From NCBI GenBank assembly GCA_033182465.1, contig CP137325.1, positions 868,001-932,000 of the forward strand: a stretch of 64,000 nt of DNA, written 5' to 3'. The notes under the pieces are model-generated. The model was not told the DNA's origin. It saw only the letters and a program-made list of their open reading frames with translations, and searched no databases. Made by a program: the position numbers and the translations under genes. The stretch is from Sanghuangporus weigelae (taxonomy: Eukaryota > Basidiomycota > Agaricomycetes > Hymenochaetales > Hymenochaetaceae). The stretch's first letter is position 1. Every line of letters starts with the position of its first letter. This document shows, piece by piece, positions 1 to 12,122 of the stretch.

Positions 1-1511
1 AATTCGTTGCCTATCGCGCTGATGCAGAGTTTGGTTGTCGCTGTCCCGAATTTGAAGTGGGATGACGATGATTCAAAGAGCGCAATGCTTGGACGGGCCT
101 TGTCGTATCTCGTCCTGTCAAGCACACTAGGCATGGTTCTTCGTTGGAGTTACGGTGTCCATCTTTTGTCCCAGGCCGATCCAGAAGGAACGGAAGTGGA
201 GTCGCATAGCCAGGGAGAGGATCGTTATCGAGATAATCCGGAAGCTCTGCCGCTTCTTGTTGACGTCGAGGATGACGCGCTTACAGCTGCGACCTCATAC
301 GATCGTCCTCCTTCAATCGCATTTCACGGAGTAGAGGGTGAAAGTTCTCCCTCCAAGCGGCAAAATTCGCATGATGAGGTCCATTTCCATGAGTATGTGC
401 AAGTCCACCAGATCCCACCCCGAGTGTTCTACTCGTTCCCGAACACACCCACTCGTTCTGTTGTTGATCTTGCTGATGCGTCGAATAACACTTCATCTTC
501 CACTCTTGCCATACCGTTCGAGGGAGCTGCCCGTTTACGAGGCGAGTCGGAATCTGAATCAGATGGCGATGGGCCGCTGCTGCTTCCTCCGACTACACAT
601 CACCAACGTCCTTTATCCGCTCCGCCAACATCACGCATAAAGAGACTGCTTCGACATGCTAGACATCGATTATGGAAGTTGCTCCGCGGCATAAATGAAT
701 TCTTGACTGTCCCACTTTGGGCAGCTTTGATGTCATTCGTAGTAGTCATCATTCCTCCCGTGCAGCATTCACTCGACAGGCACATGCAGCCTATCAAAGG
801 CGCTCTGAACGCTGCCGGTAACTGCTCGATCCCAATCACCTTGGTTGTTCTTGGCGCTTATTTCTATCAACCACCCTCGGAGAATAAGCCTGAAGAAGAA
901 TCCGGACATGCGAACGGAGATCCACAGACGGAAGAAAATGGCAACGCACAGCAAGATGTTAGCCGACGAAGGGATCGTTCCTCATTTGTCGGTAGTATAC
1001 GATCTACGTTGCTTCGTTTGAGCCGCCGCGACCACTGGGAGGCAAAACGAGACAAGACAAATGCAAAATCAAATTCATTCCCCGGAGAAACGCGAACTGT
1101 TTGGATTGCCATTATTTCGCGGATGATCGTAACACCTATTATACTATTGCCGCTCATAGCCATTGGTGCCAGTTACGATAATCCCAAATTGTTTGACGAG
1201 TGAGCATTTATTACTAGAGTTTCACAAACATACACTGATCACGATATTTGTACAGTCCTGTGTTCGTTGTATCCAACGTGCTGCTAATTTCCTCACCTCC
1301 TGCGCTAACGCTCGCTCAGGTAAGCATTATTTTACCCATCTTCATCTCGTTTCGTGGGATGACGAATTATTTCTTTTAGATTACCCAAGCCGCTTCCGGC
1401 GATGCCTTCGAACGTCTCATCAGCAAAACGATATTCTGGTCATATTGCGTCGTCACACCACCTGCTACGATTATCTACGTTGTCGTCGGCCTTCTCTTAG
1501 CCAAATTATGA
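1..1511 (+). CDS. Auxin-efflux-carrier-like (Ecm3-type) membrane transporter, 3' part
   Basis: The 5' end lies outside the window; an open frame enters at the left edge. Exons are about 1-1199, 1256-1319 and 1380-1511, with introns of 56 and 60 bp and GT-AG borders that keep phase. The protein has a long hydrophilic, acidic/serine-rich central loop (about nt 180-700) followed by hydrophobic segments near nt 700-780, 820-870 and 1100-1180. After splicing it ends in two further membrane segments, one containing FVVSNVLLISSPPALTL and a last one ending GLLLAKL. Membrane helices around a large cytosolic loop, and the SSPPALTLAQ stretch, are typical of the fungal Mem_trans/auxin efflux carrier family (yeast Ecm3, YNL095C). 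These are ER or plasma membrane proteins whose substrate is not established. Family assignment is by recognition, not search. The frame stays open through the splices, so the gene looks intact where visible. Confidence 0.8.
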
Positions 1512-2281
1512 TCTCTTTTTATTCTCCTTAAACACGCATGAAACATATCAAAAGTACGAGAATTCGTGGAAACCCAAATTCAAAATTTTCATTTTCACCT
1601 ATATGATCTTGTCTTATTGAATTGATTGGTTGGACGTAGACGGTTTGAATCAAAGGTGTGGTTAAAGTAGCATGGTGCCTTGTTCTGTTAATGTTAAACG
1701 TAACAACAGTAGCGAGCATGTTTAGTCATTTATTTTTCCTTTTCCGATAGTCGAGCACTCAGCTAGACGTGAGACTAGTGTTGTTTAATCCTGAACTTTC
1801 TTCGTTGAAGACGGTCGATTTCGATGATTGAGTGATTTACTGGATAGACAGATTCTATTCTCTAGTCTGTAGCTGTAGAAATAACGTGGCAGATGCCGAG
1901 TCTTATGTGAATTCTGCCGTCGTCCGTAGAATCTACCAAGTCACCCTATACGCTTCGCATTTTCGCGCATACCGAACCCGAACGTTCGCGTTCTCTTCAG
2001 AAAGAGACCATGTACATCTTGACTTCCAATCGACTTACTATTAATATTTTTCTTGGTTGTTTCTATTTGTCTTGTTAATATTACTGAAGCTTCTCTCCGA
2101 GTCCCGTAGCGTAGCATTAACGATAAACGCGCCTAACATCTATTGTCGTGCCACCTCACCGTGTCCATGCATACATACAGCGTTATGCCATGCTGACTGA
2201 CAGATACAAGCGCATCTAGAGAGCAAGAAAAAAATAGATCATCATAGATAAATTTGAAAAAGCATTGAATCGTTTTCGCGA
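1512..2281. other. Intergenic, 3' flank; nothing recognised
   Basis: AT-rich spacer between the transporter stop codon and the tRNA. Small open frames here have no recognisable protein character or splice continuation. Probably 3' UTR plus spacer. Confidence 0.5.
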
Positions 2282-2353
2282 AGGACCAAGGGTGGTTCGA
2301 ACACCCGACCTCGGGATCTGCAATCCTACGCTCTACCACTGAGCTATTGATCC
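2282..2353 (-). tRNA. tRNA-Cys (GCA)
   Basis: On the minus strand this folds as a complete cloverleaf. The acceptor stem GGATCAA pairs with TTGGTCC with one G-U. The D arm is GCTC/GAGC, and the anticodon stem is TAGGA/TCCCG with loop TTGCAGA giving anticodon GCA. The T stem is GGGTG/CACCC with loop TTCGAAC. There is no intron. CCA is not encoded, as expected for a nuclear gene. The D-loop and T-loop also hold the usual internal A-box and B-box promoters. A second tRNA-Cys copy lies at 36247-36318 on the same strand. Confidence 0.95.
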
Positions 2354-3630
2354 ACAGTTTCGTTATTTTCCATTCGCCATACATAATATGTTCAAGTACA
2401 TCCTCTTCTTATATACATCCTTCAGACGTGACAAAACATAAATACTAGGGTATGCTATCATCGTATCAATAAAATCATTACTATGATCCGTCGGAGTCTC
2501 CTTGGACTAGTCCCAAATAGACCCGTCTGAGAGTGTTACTATGTACGTACTACACCTGTCTCAGTGTCTGCTTACCGTAACCCCTCTCTTGTAAAAAAAA
2601 AAAAACGTTTATAGCAAAGAAAAAGATATGTACCAACTGCAGCTCCGATAGTTGTAGTAACAGTTATTTATTTCAGTTGTGGACTGATTTATGTACAATA
2701 TTCATGTCAAGTCCAGAGAGGTGCAGCGATGCAGCTAAGTACCTTTAGGCTTAGTGCGGCGAAAGAGAACATAACTCACAACGAACGTAGACAGGACAAA
2801 GCCCAAAGCGATGCGATGCGATGCAAGCTGAGGTGATGGCAAGGACGGGATCAACCATCACGAGATGATGCGTTTGTATTGTATTGTAATTTTCAATTCA
2901 AAGTCATTCGTATTTGCTTGATGAATGGATATCGACATTGATTTGGATATGAATAAGGACCCGGCATGAATATGGATATGGGATGTGTAAGGCGGGAAGG
3001 AAGGAAGAAAGACGGGAAGATGGGAGGATGGGAAGATGGAAAGGGATGCCTCAAGAATGAAATTAACTCGGAATAGGAAGGCACCTTCATATGCAAATGC
3101 AAACAAAGTAGACGAATTCGAGGAGGTATATAAAGACACCAAATAGATATAAAGGAAACGAGTGGACGGATCCTAAGCCGGTCCCAAACCGAAAAAAATG
3201 CAGAAGGGTATATACTAAAACACTATCGAGGAAAGCAGAATTAGAACGATGAAGCGTAAATGGGAGACAGAGTAAGAAGTAAGAGGAGGGGAGGGAGGGA
3301 AGAACGGACGGGAGATGAGCTGATATTGAAAGACCGTCAATGACGGCTGCTGGAAAAGGAAAATAGTGTTGTGAATAATCTACCCTGCGAGTGGGATTTT
3401 GTTTCGAAAAAGAGGGGGGAAAGAAGATATGTAAAGTCGTGTGAATTGTCTGAGAGTGAAGGTGAGGGTCCGTTCAAGGCCCATTGCAAGCAATGAAAGT
3501 GAAGTGATGAAGGAAATAAAAAGACAGACACGTACACTTTTGCGAAGAAAGAATTGTCTTGTCAAAATCCGGATCCAAACCCCCATCCCCCATATATCCA
3601 ATCCTAACCCGCATCAACCTCACTAATTAA
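2354..3630. other. Intergenic; purine-rich 3' flank, no gene seen
   Basis: Low-complexity purine-rich stretches (for example nt 2990-3060 and 3270-3310) and an A-run near 2597. The open frames here are simple-sequence frames without domain character. The right part is probably the 3' UTR of the minus-strand gene ending at 3631. Confidence 0.5.
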
Positions 3631-5166
3631 TCAATCCCTCCGAATATTCGTATACGCAGGCGGTAACTCGACCGTCTCCGGCTCCTCCTGATCATCCCCA
3701 ACCGTAGTCCCCGCGTCCTCGTGCTGTATGATATTCACAGGCCTCAACACCGGTGCGGGTCCCTTCCTGCTCACGCTCGTGCCAGCTGCGCTCGTGGCGG
3801 CTGTCTGCGGCGTCCCAGGGCGCATGAGGAACTCACCCTCCGTGCCCGTGCTGAGACTGTAAGCCGACGTTCTGCGATCGCCACTGCCAGCGCCCGCTCC
3901 GACTCCGTATCCATACGACGAACCCGGTACGCCCGTCCCAGTCCAGTGCGCGCTGCTCCCGCTCCCCCATTCCGAGCGCGCAGGCTCGGAGGGCACGATG
4001 TATGGTTCTGGAGGTGCCAATCGCGCAATTTCACCCTGCGCATCGGAGGGGTGCTCGTTATCCGTGAAGAGATCAGGGCGTTCCTTCGTTGAAAGGTTCT
4101 GCCGTTTCCTGCGTCGGAGAAAGAGGAGCACGAGCACGAACGCGCAGACGACGACGACGCCTGCTACAACCCCGCCCGCAATCGCGCCTGTATTCGAGCT
4201 ACTGTTGTCTGTCCGACTGTTCTCCGCTTCGGACGTGCTGGTCGGATATGACCCGCCTGCCGGGCTGCCAGCGGTCGAAGAAGGCGCGGAACTGTCCAGA
4301 CATGTAGTGTTCCCGTTTCCCGTCGAGACGATATACGTCACGCTGCCGCCAGCACCGAGTCCTCTATTATCACCCGCTCCTACAATCAAAGTAGTCCCAC
4401 CGCGGATATTCGGCGTCCAGTTAAAGCCCACGCCCTGCCCCGATACAGTCGTCAAATCTCCTACGGTAATATTAAACGAGTCGCCTCCGGGAATTATGCC
4501 GTAGAACGTCGGCTGTCCTTGCACGGTATTCGGATCCCACCAGATTCGCGACTGCTCGCATTGCACGAATTGATTTAGAGGGACGGTGTTGAAGAAGAAA
4601 TCGGCTTGCACGTTCTGCGATGCGTCAAAGCAGCTCGAGTCGGACGAGTCTGCGACCGTCGCGGCAGAGCTCGTACCTCCGCTGCCGAAGTTCTGGCTGT
4701 CGCTAACCTGGTTATTAAAAGCAACGAAACAAACAAGATTTTAAGTATAAATTAGATACCCGGACGCGTGGATGTTATGATGATCAGCAAAACGTAAGTT
4801 CTAATAAATGGAACTGGGACGTACGACGGCAACAAACTGTGAAAGCGCGGGATACCTGAGCTGGAACGAGACCGTCGTAGAGTCACCATCGAATCTCTGA
4901 TCGAGGATTCTGCGCGCCTCGACGCTATTCGGGAGGGGTGTCCCGCCGAATGGAATGATGAGCACGCGATACGGCGGGACACCACCCGTGCCGGTTATAC
5001 TGATGGACACGTTGCTGCATTGCTGCGGTAAATTATCGATATTGAACGAGAATGCGTTGGCTATGGGCAGGAAAGCGGCAGCGAGAGTGCTTGCTGAGGC
5101 GATGGCTGAGAAGGCGGAGATGGATCGCCGACGCGACGGTAATGTTGTCGACGAGAGCATGGCCAT
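3631..5166 (-). CDS. Signal-peptide, single-pass membrane protein (Ser/Thr-rich, unknown function)
   Basis: Two exons (5166-4825 and 4707-3631) are joined by a 117-bp GT-AG intron in phase 0, giving about 472 residues. The N terminus has a basic stretch followed by a hydrophobic core ending near AFLPIANAF, typical of a signal peptide. An in-frame ATG 30 codons upstream (5256) exists, but starting at MAMLSS gives a normal signal peptide. The extracellular part contains two beta-rich segments with similar motifs (GTGGVPPYRV and WTPNIRGGTTLIV). A Ser/Thr-rich stalk, a membrane helix (AGGVVAGVVVVCAFVLVLLF) and RRRKR as a positive-inside anchor follow. The cytosolic tail is Gly/Ser/Pro-rich and ends PPAYTNIRRD, with a PPAY motif that could bind WW domains. 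This design is common in Agaricomycetes and resembles cell-wall sensors such as Wsc/Mid2 in layout only. Function unknown. Confidence 0.75.
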
Positions 5167-6136
5167 CGTGCTATGTGATGGCGGTGGAGGTAAGGAAAGA
5201 GGTGACGGTATGTCAGAGTCGGATAACGGCGACGGGATGGATGTGACCCAATCCAATCCTGGCCTGAACCCAAGAGGACGAAGCGGTCACAGGTGGAGCG
5301 CACTAGCACTAGATCCAAAACACCGTATACTAAATCACAGTCAGGAGAAAAGACTGTGATGGTAATAAGACGACGACGCACTGGGGGGTATCAGACGAAC
5401 AACCTCGACCGACTCGAGGCTAATAACGAGACGAGAGCGGTGCATCGGGCAGTACATGCCATACTGCTTGGCTGACAAATACTGCAGATCCATCTGCAGA
5501 TCATTCCGTTCTCGGTAACTCTCTCAACCACCCTCGACCGCAGCGGCCATCTCGCCGCTTGCTGTCGATTTCACATCGTGTAAATATTCCATTCCACGAT
5601 CCTAGTACTCAGGAAGCCGCTCTCCTCATAAGTAACTCGCGATACTTCTGTGCCGAACTCGGATGCTTTCTTGTCTAGCACAGCGTCGAGTCGGGATCTT
5701 CATCCTATCCTATAAATTTCAGGTTGTTCGTCTGACGATCATCATCAGTCGTCGTTATCCAATTTCTAAGCTGACCTAGAGTTCATCGCCTTCTTCGCCC
5801 TTGTCGTTTTTATTCTCAAAACCTTACTCTACCTCTCCGTGATGATCAAAAACCACCCCTCCGAGTCTTTCTTTTTCAAATTCTCCTCTTTCACTGGCGT
5901 TTCACATCAAATCGGAGATAAAGGGAAGGGACAACAAAAAGCAGAGAACAAATACTTAGAGAACGGCCATCAAAAAAGTCAAGATAAAGGATACAAATCT
6001 CTTCCTAAAATATTCCCTGGTAGAGATGACAATCAGACGTGAATCACTGTCAAGTTGGGCCTGCCTTTGCTCGTACGAGAGACTATGCGGTACCCCATCC
6101 ATATGGCGGCGCTACCCATCGAAAAGGTCCAAAAAC
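5167..6136. other. Intergenic; upstream of the membrane protein and 3' of P450 A
   Basis: It holds the promoter/5' UTR of the gene at 3631-5166 and the 3' flank of P450 A. I see no coding region or repeat that I can support. Confidence 0.45.
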
Positions 6137-8840
6137 TCAAGACGCAGACGCAGATCTCTTCCTAAACAGAATCCTCGCCTTCGAGTCCGGCATAACCGCA
6201 CTCGCGAAGTAACTCGCTTTTGGCGGTGCGCGCTTTCCTTTTCCTTCTCCTTTCTCTTCGAGGTCAAGCTTCATATCGTAAGTCATAACGAGGTAGGCTA
6301 GCATCGTTTTCAGCTCAAGAGCCGCGAAGAACCTTCCAGGGCTGTTTAGAAATACGTGTGGGCGGGATGAATTTCAAGTTCTGGTTAGCTGATATTATCT
6401 TGAGAAGGACGACTCACCATCCATGTCGACCGTGCCCGAAAGGCAGGAACTCCGTACTCGTCGAGACCATCTGGCCTCTGGTGGCAGTACCAGTATCCTC
6501 GTTTCCTCTCATTTCCGTTCCACTCTCCTCCTCCTCCTCCTTTTTCTCCTGCATAGCTATTTTCGAAGTTCTGGCATCCCCAGAATCCGAATCCGAACCT
6601 GAAGTCGACCGCGCAAATCGAAACCCATCAAACTCGCTCGCGTTCGCATAGTACCTCTCATCGCGATGTACCGACGAGATATTGCATGTGACGTGCGCTC
6701 CAACTGGGAGGACCGTCCCGTCCGACAGCGTGTATTCCTCCATAGCCTTGCGCTCGAGGGTCACTATTGTAAAGTAAATCGTCCACATCATCGTCAGTCC
6801 GATTGTTTTTCTCTCTGTTCTCCTTTCGCTCTTGAATCAAGCAGGAGACTAGGCATATGAAAACAAAATCGGGACTTGGGACTCACACACCCCGATACCA
6901 TGCACCCGGAGCCCCTCCTTGATATAACTATCCACCTTCCTCATCTTCGCGATCGAAGCTCTCGACCACCCTTCTGCTTTCACGATCCGCTCGGCTTCTT
7001 CGAACAGGGGCTTGATATCTCCGGGATGAGAGGCGAGATGGAGTAATACGTGCGTGAAGCTCTACATGTTAAAAAAATTAAAAATTAAAAATTAAAAATT
7101 AAAAAAGGCTCGTAATATTTTCTGCTTTTCTGTTGGAGTGACTGGGCTTCGACTTACGAGCGTGGAAGTATGCACGGAAGCGAAGTTTATCGTCAGGATC
7201 CTCTGCGTGATTGCCCGAACGTCGCGCTTCTCGTTCTCCGGTCCGTCATCCATCAACCAGGTGAGCATGTCATTCTATACATAACACAACACAAATATAA
7301 CATAGTTCCAAGTGAGCTCTCTTATTCCGCTCTTTATATAATCGTAAATTTCCTGCACTTACCGGTTTACCAGGCCAATCTTTCCTACCGTACTTCTCAG
7401 CCTGGGCCAGACGGTACTCAATTACCGGCTGTAAGTGCTTGACGCCGCGGCGTAGGCTGCGTGGTACGGAGGTCAAGAACTCGCCGACGAACCTTTTCAA
7501 CAAGGAATTTTCAGAAAAACAATGAAGAGATAGAAAAAAAAATGGTTTAGTTTTTTTTAGTCCGGATTTGATGTGATGTGGAATTAGTCTCACGTCTTTA
7601 GGAAATCAGGTACCATGTTTGATGAGGAGCGAGCCTTTGACGACATCGAGCGTGTATCGAACGATGAGGTCGATGTAGTCCTCGTTCCTGCCTGTGCATC
7701 GCGCGTGAGAGGTTCAACAGTAATGAAGTATGTGTATGGGTGAAAGGGACATACATGTCGGCAGACCAACGAAAGCACGGTTACTCGTCCTCGCAATGGT
7801 CTTCGTCACCATGTCCTGTGCATTCACCGATACCCACTCCGAATCTAATCATCCCACCACGAGCACAAACACAGTAAGTAAGCAAGTAAGCAAACAAGTA
7901 ACGACACTGGACAAAGCATGCATCACGGTAAATCACTGAAATTTACGACTTGGCTTTCCACCGATAACCTGAGGAATGTTAATATTATCCTCGAACGCCT
8001 GGACGATCTCATCGTATATCTCATCGTACAGCGCTTCTAAGTTGCGCGTCAGCTGAGATCGAACTAAGTCGACGTGGTAATGGTTCCCGTAAATTAAGGG
8101 TCCCATCGTGTACTTCACGGCGAGGTACTGTTCATAACGATCGTATACCCATTTTCAGGTGAGTGAAAGTTTGATATCTTTGGGTATAGGAACGAAGGAG
8201 ACTATGGACGAAAGAGAAGAGATACATACATCTTCAGTAGCCTCGATGAATGACAATTTGTCATCGGGTGCTTTACGGACTTCCTCGACGAGCTCGGGAG
8301 TGTTCACTATGACGAGCCAGCCGTATAGTTTGGGAATCTTAAACGTGCTATACTGCACATTCGTTCGAGACGAACCAGATTAGAGCAAGTCGAGACACGA
8401 TACAAAAAAGTGGTCAGAGACTGCGAAGCAGAGAATTTAATCATTATGGCTGAGCTTAATTACTTACCTTTCTGTACCCTTCTTGCAGAGACTCCCTCGC
8501 GTCTATCAGCAGCTTGATGGCACTGAGATATGACGTCAGTCTTCCTGACGAACCGACGGTGGGCACGTTAATCTGTCGGCGTAGGCGGACGCATGTCGGT
8601 TAAAGATTCCCGTCGATATTCTCTTAATATTAATAAGAGATGGAGATGGACTTACGTCTTTCTTCCTAGCATGGACGTATTGAGCGACTGATAGCAATAC
8701 TACAACTGCACCTGAGAGTATGAGATACGGTTATCCCATAGCATGGCGGATAAGGCCTCCTTCGCGGAGAACGATAGGGAGAAAGGGAACGGAAATGCGT
8801 TCATGTCGATACTAGTGCTAGCATTGATAGAAGGAGACAT
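6137..8840 (-). pseudogene. Cytochrome P450 A, tandem paralog of P450 B, two frameshifts
   Basis: It has the same 11-exon layout as P450 B next door. Clear exons include 8572-8468, 8352-8230, 8127-7962, 7844-7755, and the final exon ending at the TGA at 6137-6139. P450 features present are the I-helix-like segment INFASVHTSTL, an ExxR motif (EGLR), the aromatic segment FDGFRFARS, and the heme loop FGHGRHGCPGRFF with its Cys formed across an intron. Against B, exon 1 has lost one base just after the Asp-Asn codons (about nt 8720), which leads into a stop. Exon 6 carries one extra A in the ATCAAACATGG stretch (about nt 7615), which shifts the frame before MVPDFLK. All other exons remain open, so decay is recent or the two changes are sequence errors. 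A weak rescue for the first shift is an alternative intron from about nt 8810 to the CAG before GTGCAG. A TATA-like run (8904-8911) sits about 60 bp upstream of the ATG. Confidence 0.75.
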
Positions 8841-9841
8841 CTCAATAGAGAGTCAAGAGGAGAGAAATCGGGAAACGGCGAAAGTATAGTGGAGAGGCCG
8901 AGATATATATACAAGCATCTCTCCGAACAACGAGACGAATATTTTTAATTTGGGATCTGCTGTATATAGTCTTGACCAGTCGTTTCTCTGAAGGTGGATT
9001 ACTGAACGGAGACGGCCGCATGAACACGTGGAATGAGCATACGGTATGAGGACCGATAGAAAAAGTTTTGACCTTCGTCTCTTGATTTGGGATAGCAAAT
9101 GCTCCGCAAGAGTATGTGAAACTTACTTCGCTGCACGTGGCGAGAAGGGGCGTGGGAAGCCTTTTGCATTCTGTCAAATAGGAGTAAAGACTACCGGTCA
9201 GACAAGGAAGGGAAGATTCAAGTTCAACGCCACCGTACTTCTGACAGTGGATCCTTGAGCCCTCATCCCAGCAGGCTATTGGTTGGGCCACGGCATTCAG
9301 GTTGTTATACCTGTACCAAGCCAAGCAAGGATGGCTGCACGGTACTGTATGCATGCACTGCATCATGAGGATCCAAGTCCATGCACGGGTACCCCTTGTA
9401 TCATTGATCCCTTGATTCAGGTCAGGTGTGAGCGTCAGCCAGTTGGATTCAAGTTGGAATTGTCGAACAGTTCAGTTCATCTACAGGACGGTAGCAATTT
9501 TTAATTATGTAAGTACTCGGTTATCACCACCTTACATAAACATTTCCTCGTTTTCACTCTCACTCACTCTACTACTTAGTACAAGTACTCAGAGCTCGTC
9601 TTGCTTTGACGCGTATATTTTCTTCACAACGTCCTCACGATCTCTAAATGACGCGGAGCCTCTTATACAATGAATTCCGATGTCGTCGTGTGCTGCTTTG
9701 TCCGCTGACTTCGTCTAATGCCGATTCACGAGGACACCGCTTCATTCTCAAGCACATGAAGAACGAGATAAAGATATAATCAAAAAGAGATACAAAGAGT
9801 CTGAAAGGCGGAGATCGCATTCACAGTGTCCCCAGCAAAGG
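8841..9841. other. Spacer between the two tandem P450s
   Basis: Promoter side of P450 A plus the 3' flank of P450 B. A TATATATA run at 8904-8911 is placed suitably for P450 A transcription on the minus strand. No further gene or RNA recognised. Confidence 0.45.
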
Positions 9842-12122
9842 TCAAGATATGCATCTCTTCCTAAAGAGAACACGGGCCTTCGGATCGGAAATCGTCGCAG
9901 TCGCAACGTTTAACGGTCTAGGCTGAGCTTGCTCGTCCTCAAGCTTCAAATCATAGTTCACTACTAGGTAGGCCAGCATCGTCTTGAGCTCGTTCGCTGC
10001 GAAGAATCGACCGGGACTTCCAAAAGAGATTAATTTGACTTGATATCACGATGGGAAGTTATGAACGTACCATGCATGTCGTCCATGCCCAAACGTCAGA
10101 AACTCCAAACTCGTCGAGACGACCTGGTCTTTTGTACTCTCTTGCAAGTCTTGTTCTTCAGCCCGGGAATTGGAGTCGGACTGGACGAATCGAAAGCCGT
10201 CAAATTCACTGGCCTTTTGATAATTACTCTCGTCATAATGTGTTGAAAAGCTGTTGCATGCAACATGAGTACCAGCAGGGAGGAAGGTCCCGTCCGATAG
10301 GGTATAGTCTTGCAGGATTTTGCGTTGCATGCTCACTTTATTGATAACATGAACTAGGTTTTCTTGCTTATGCATATGAGAACATGAATACTCACAAAGT
10401 CCGATTCCGTCGAACCGAAGTGTTTCCTTGATATAACTATCAATTTTTTGCATCTTCGCAAGCGACGCTTTTGACCACCCGTCTTCTTTCACAATGCGTT
10501 CGACTTCCTCCCGGAGAGGCTTGATATCCTCGGGATGCGAGGCAAGGTGTAGCAAAGCATGCGTGAAACTCTTGCAAGTTCGTATGCCATGTCAATCCGG
10601 GCAAAACGTGAACGAGGATAGAGTAGACTCACGATACTCGAAGTGTGCACAGCTGCGAAGTTCAAGGTGAGGATGCGATGAGTGAGTGCTTTGGCATTCC
10701 TCTTCTCATTCTCAGGACCATCCTCCATTAGCCAGGAGAGCATATCATTCTGAATTAGAGATATGTTAAAGCTCCCGTCGAACTGCACCTCGCCGACAAA
10801 CTGCTTACAGGCTTTCCTGGCCAATCCTTGCCGTGCTTCTCAGCTTGAGCTAGACGGCGTTCGATAATTGGCTGCAGATGCTTGAGGGCCCGACGTGTGC
10901 TACGAGGCACTGACGTTAGGAACTCGCCGACGAGTCTATAAGTGTAATAAGGAAAAAGGAGTGGGGTAAGAACATATATCCATGCTCTAGAAAAATGCTT
11001 CATGTGACCATACGTTTTCAGAAAATCTGGAACCATGTTGATCACCAAAGCGCCCTTGACGACGTCGAGCGTGTAACGAATGTTCAGCTCAATCCAGTCC
11101 TTGTTCCTGCCTGTTCCGGAGAACAACAGTTGTGAAGGAATAATAATAAAAATTATTCTCGAGTAGAGGGACGTACATAGAGGCAAACCAACGAAAACAC
11201 GGTTACTCGTCCTCGCAACGACTTGCATTACCGTGTCCTGAGCATTCAACGATACCCAATCTGATCGTTCTTCTGCAGAACACAAGACCGCGCCAAGGCA
11301 ACATAGTCAGTACGTTTTGCTAAATTCAAATATAAGTGACTCAATTCTAATCACCATCCTGTTTCCCCATAATGTTATCCTCGAAAGCCTGGGAGACCTC
11401 GTCGTATATGTCGTCATATAAGACGTCCAGGCTCCGTGTTAGCTGCGATCGTACCATGGAGACATGGTAGTGGTTGCCGTGGATTGACGAGCCCATGGTG
11501 TACTTCACAGCGAGAGTCTGCGGAAAGCAAGCAAGGTCGCCTTAGGGAGGAATGTATAGGATTGCTGAGAGCAACCCACATCTTCAGTAGCCGCAATGAA
11601 CGAAACCTTGTCATCGGGCGCTTTCCGAATCTCCTCGATGAGCTCTGGGGTGTTCACTATGACGAGCCACCTATTGAACATGGGTAGCTTGAACGTGCTG
11701 TACTATATTGACCAAACAAGAGTCCGATCCGATCAGTTAACGCGAATTGTTCTTCCCACTATTCTTAACGACGTACCTTCTGATACCCCTCCTTTAGCAT
11801 CTCCCTTGTCTTCGTTACCATCTTAATCGCGCCAATATATGAAGACAATCTTCCCGAGGGACCAACAGCGGGTACGTTGACCTATCAACCATGATGAACA
11901 TCGAAAGTAACCCGAAAGTAATCAAACTCCCGGTCGAGGAAATGGGAGGAAATCATGACTTGAACGTACATCTTTCTTCCTTATTTCGAGATATTGCAGT
12001 ACCGAAAGGAATAGCGCGGCTATTCCTGCCAGTATCAAAGTTAGGTTATCCTTCAGCTCGGTGTGCAGGAGATCGCTCGCTGCTGGGAAAGGGGACCCAG
12101 ATACGTTGAGAGGGGAAGACAT
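9842..12122 (-). CDS. Cytochrome P450 B (FGHGRHACPGR class), intact
   Basis: Eleven exons splice in phase: 12122-11970, 11881-11777, 11702-11580, 11517-11355, 11272-11177, 11110-11014, 10935-10809, 10749-10633, 10570-10396, 10335-10071 and 10016-9842, giving 531 residues, a normal P450 length. The N terminus carries a membrane anchor (LTLILAGIAALFLSVLQYL) for the ER. The I-helix region reads LNFAAVHTSS. The ExxR motif is ETLR, the following aromatic segment is FDGFRF, and the heme loop is FGHGRHACPGRFF with the ligand Cys near residue 474, split by an intron (TG|T). The HACPGRFFA form of the heme loop is typical of fungal P450s related to ent-kaurene-oxidase/CYP512-type enzymes. These hydroxylate terpenoids or steroids with electrons from NADPH-P450 reductase. 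The substrate cannot be read from the sequence. The neighbour at 6137-8840 is a tandem duplicate. Confidence 0.9.

Noticed and set aside
2858-3142. 94-codon minus-strand frame rich in Ser, Phe and Pro
   Set aside because: Derived from a purine-rich simple-sequence tract in the 3' flank.
3998-4504. 168-codon plus-strand frame opposite the signal-peptide membrane protein
   Set aside because: Shadow of the minus-strand coding exon, which has a signal peptide, a membrane helix and a consistent intron.
4995-5256. Start of the membrane protein at the upstream ATG (5256)
   Set aside because: It would put 30 Ser/Pro-rich residues before the hydrophobic core and bury the signal peptide; the ATG at 5166 gives a normal one.
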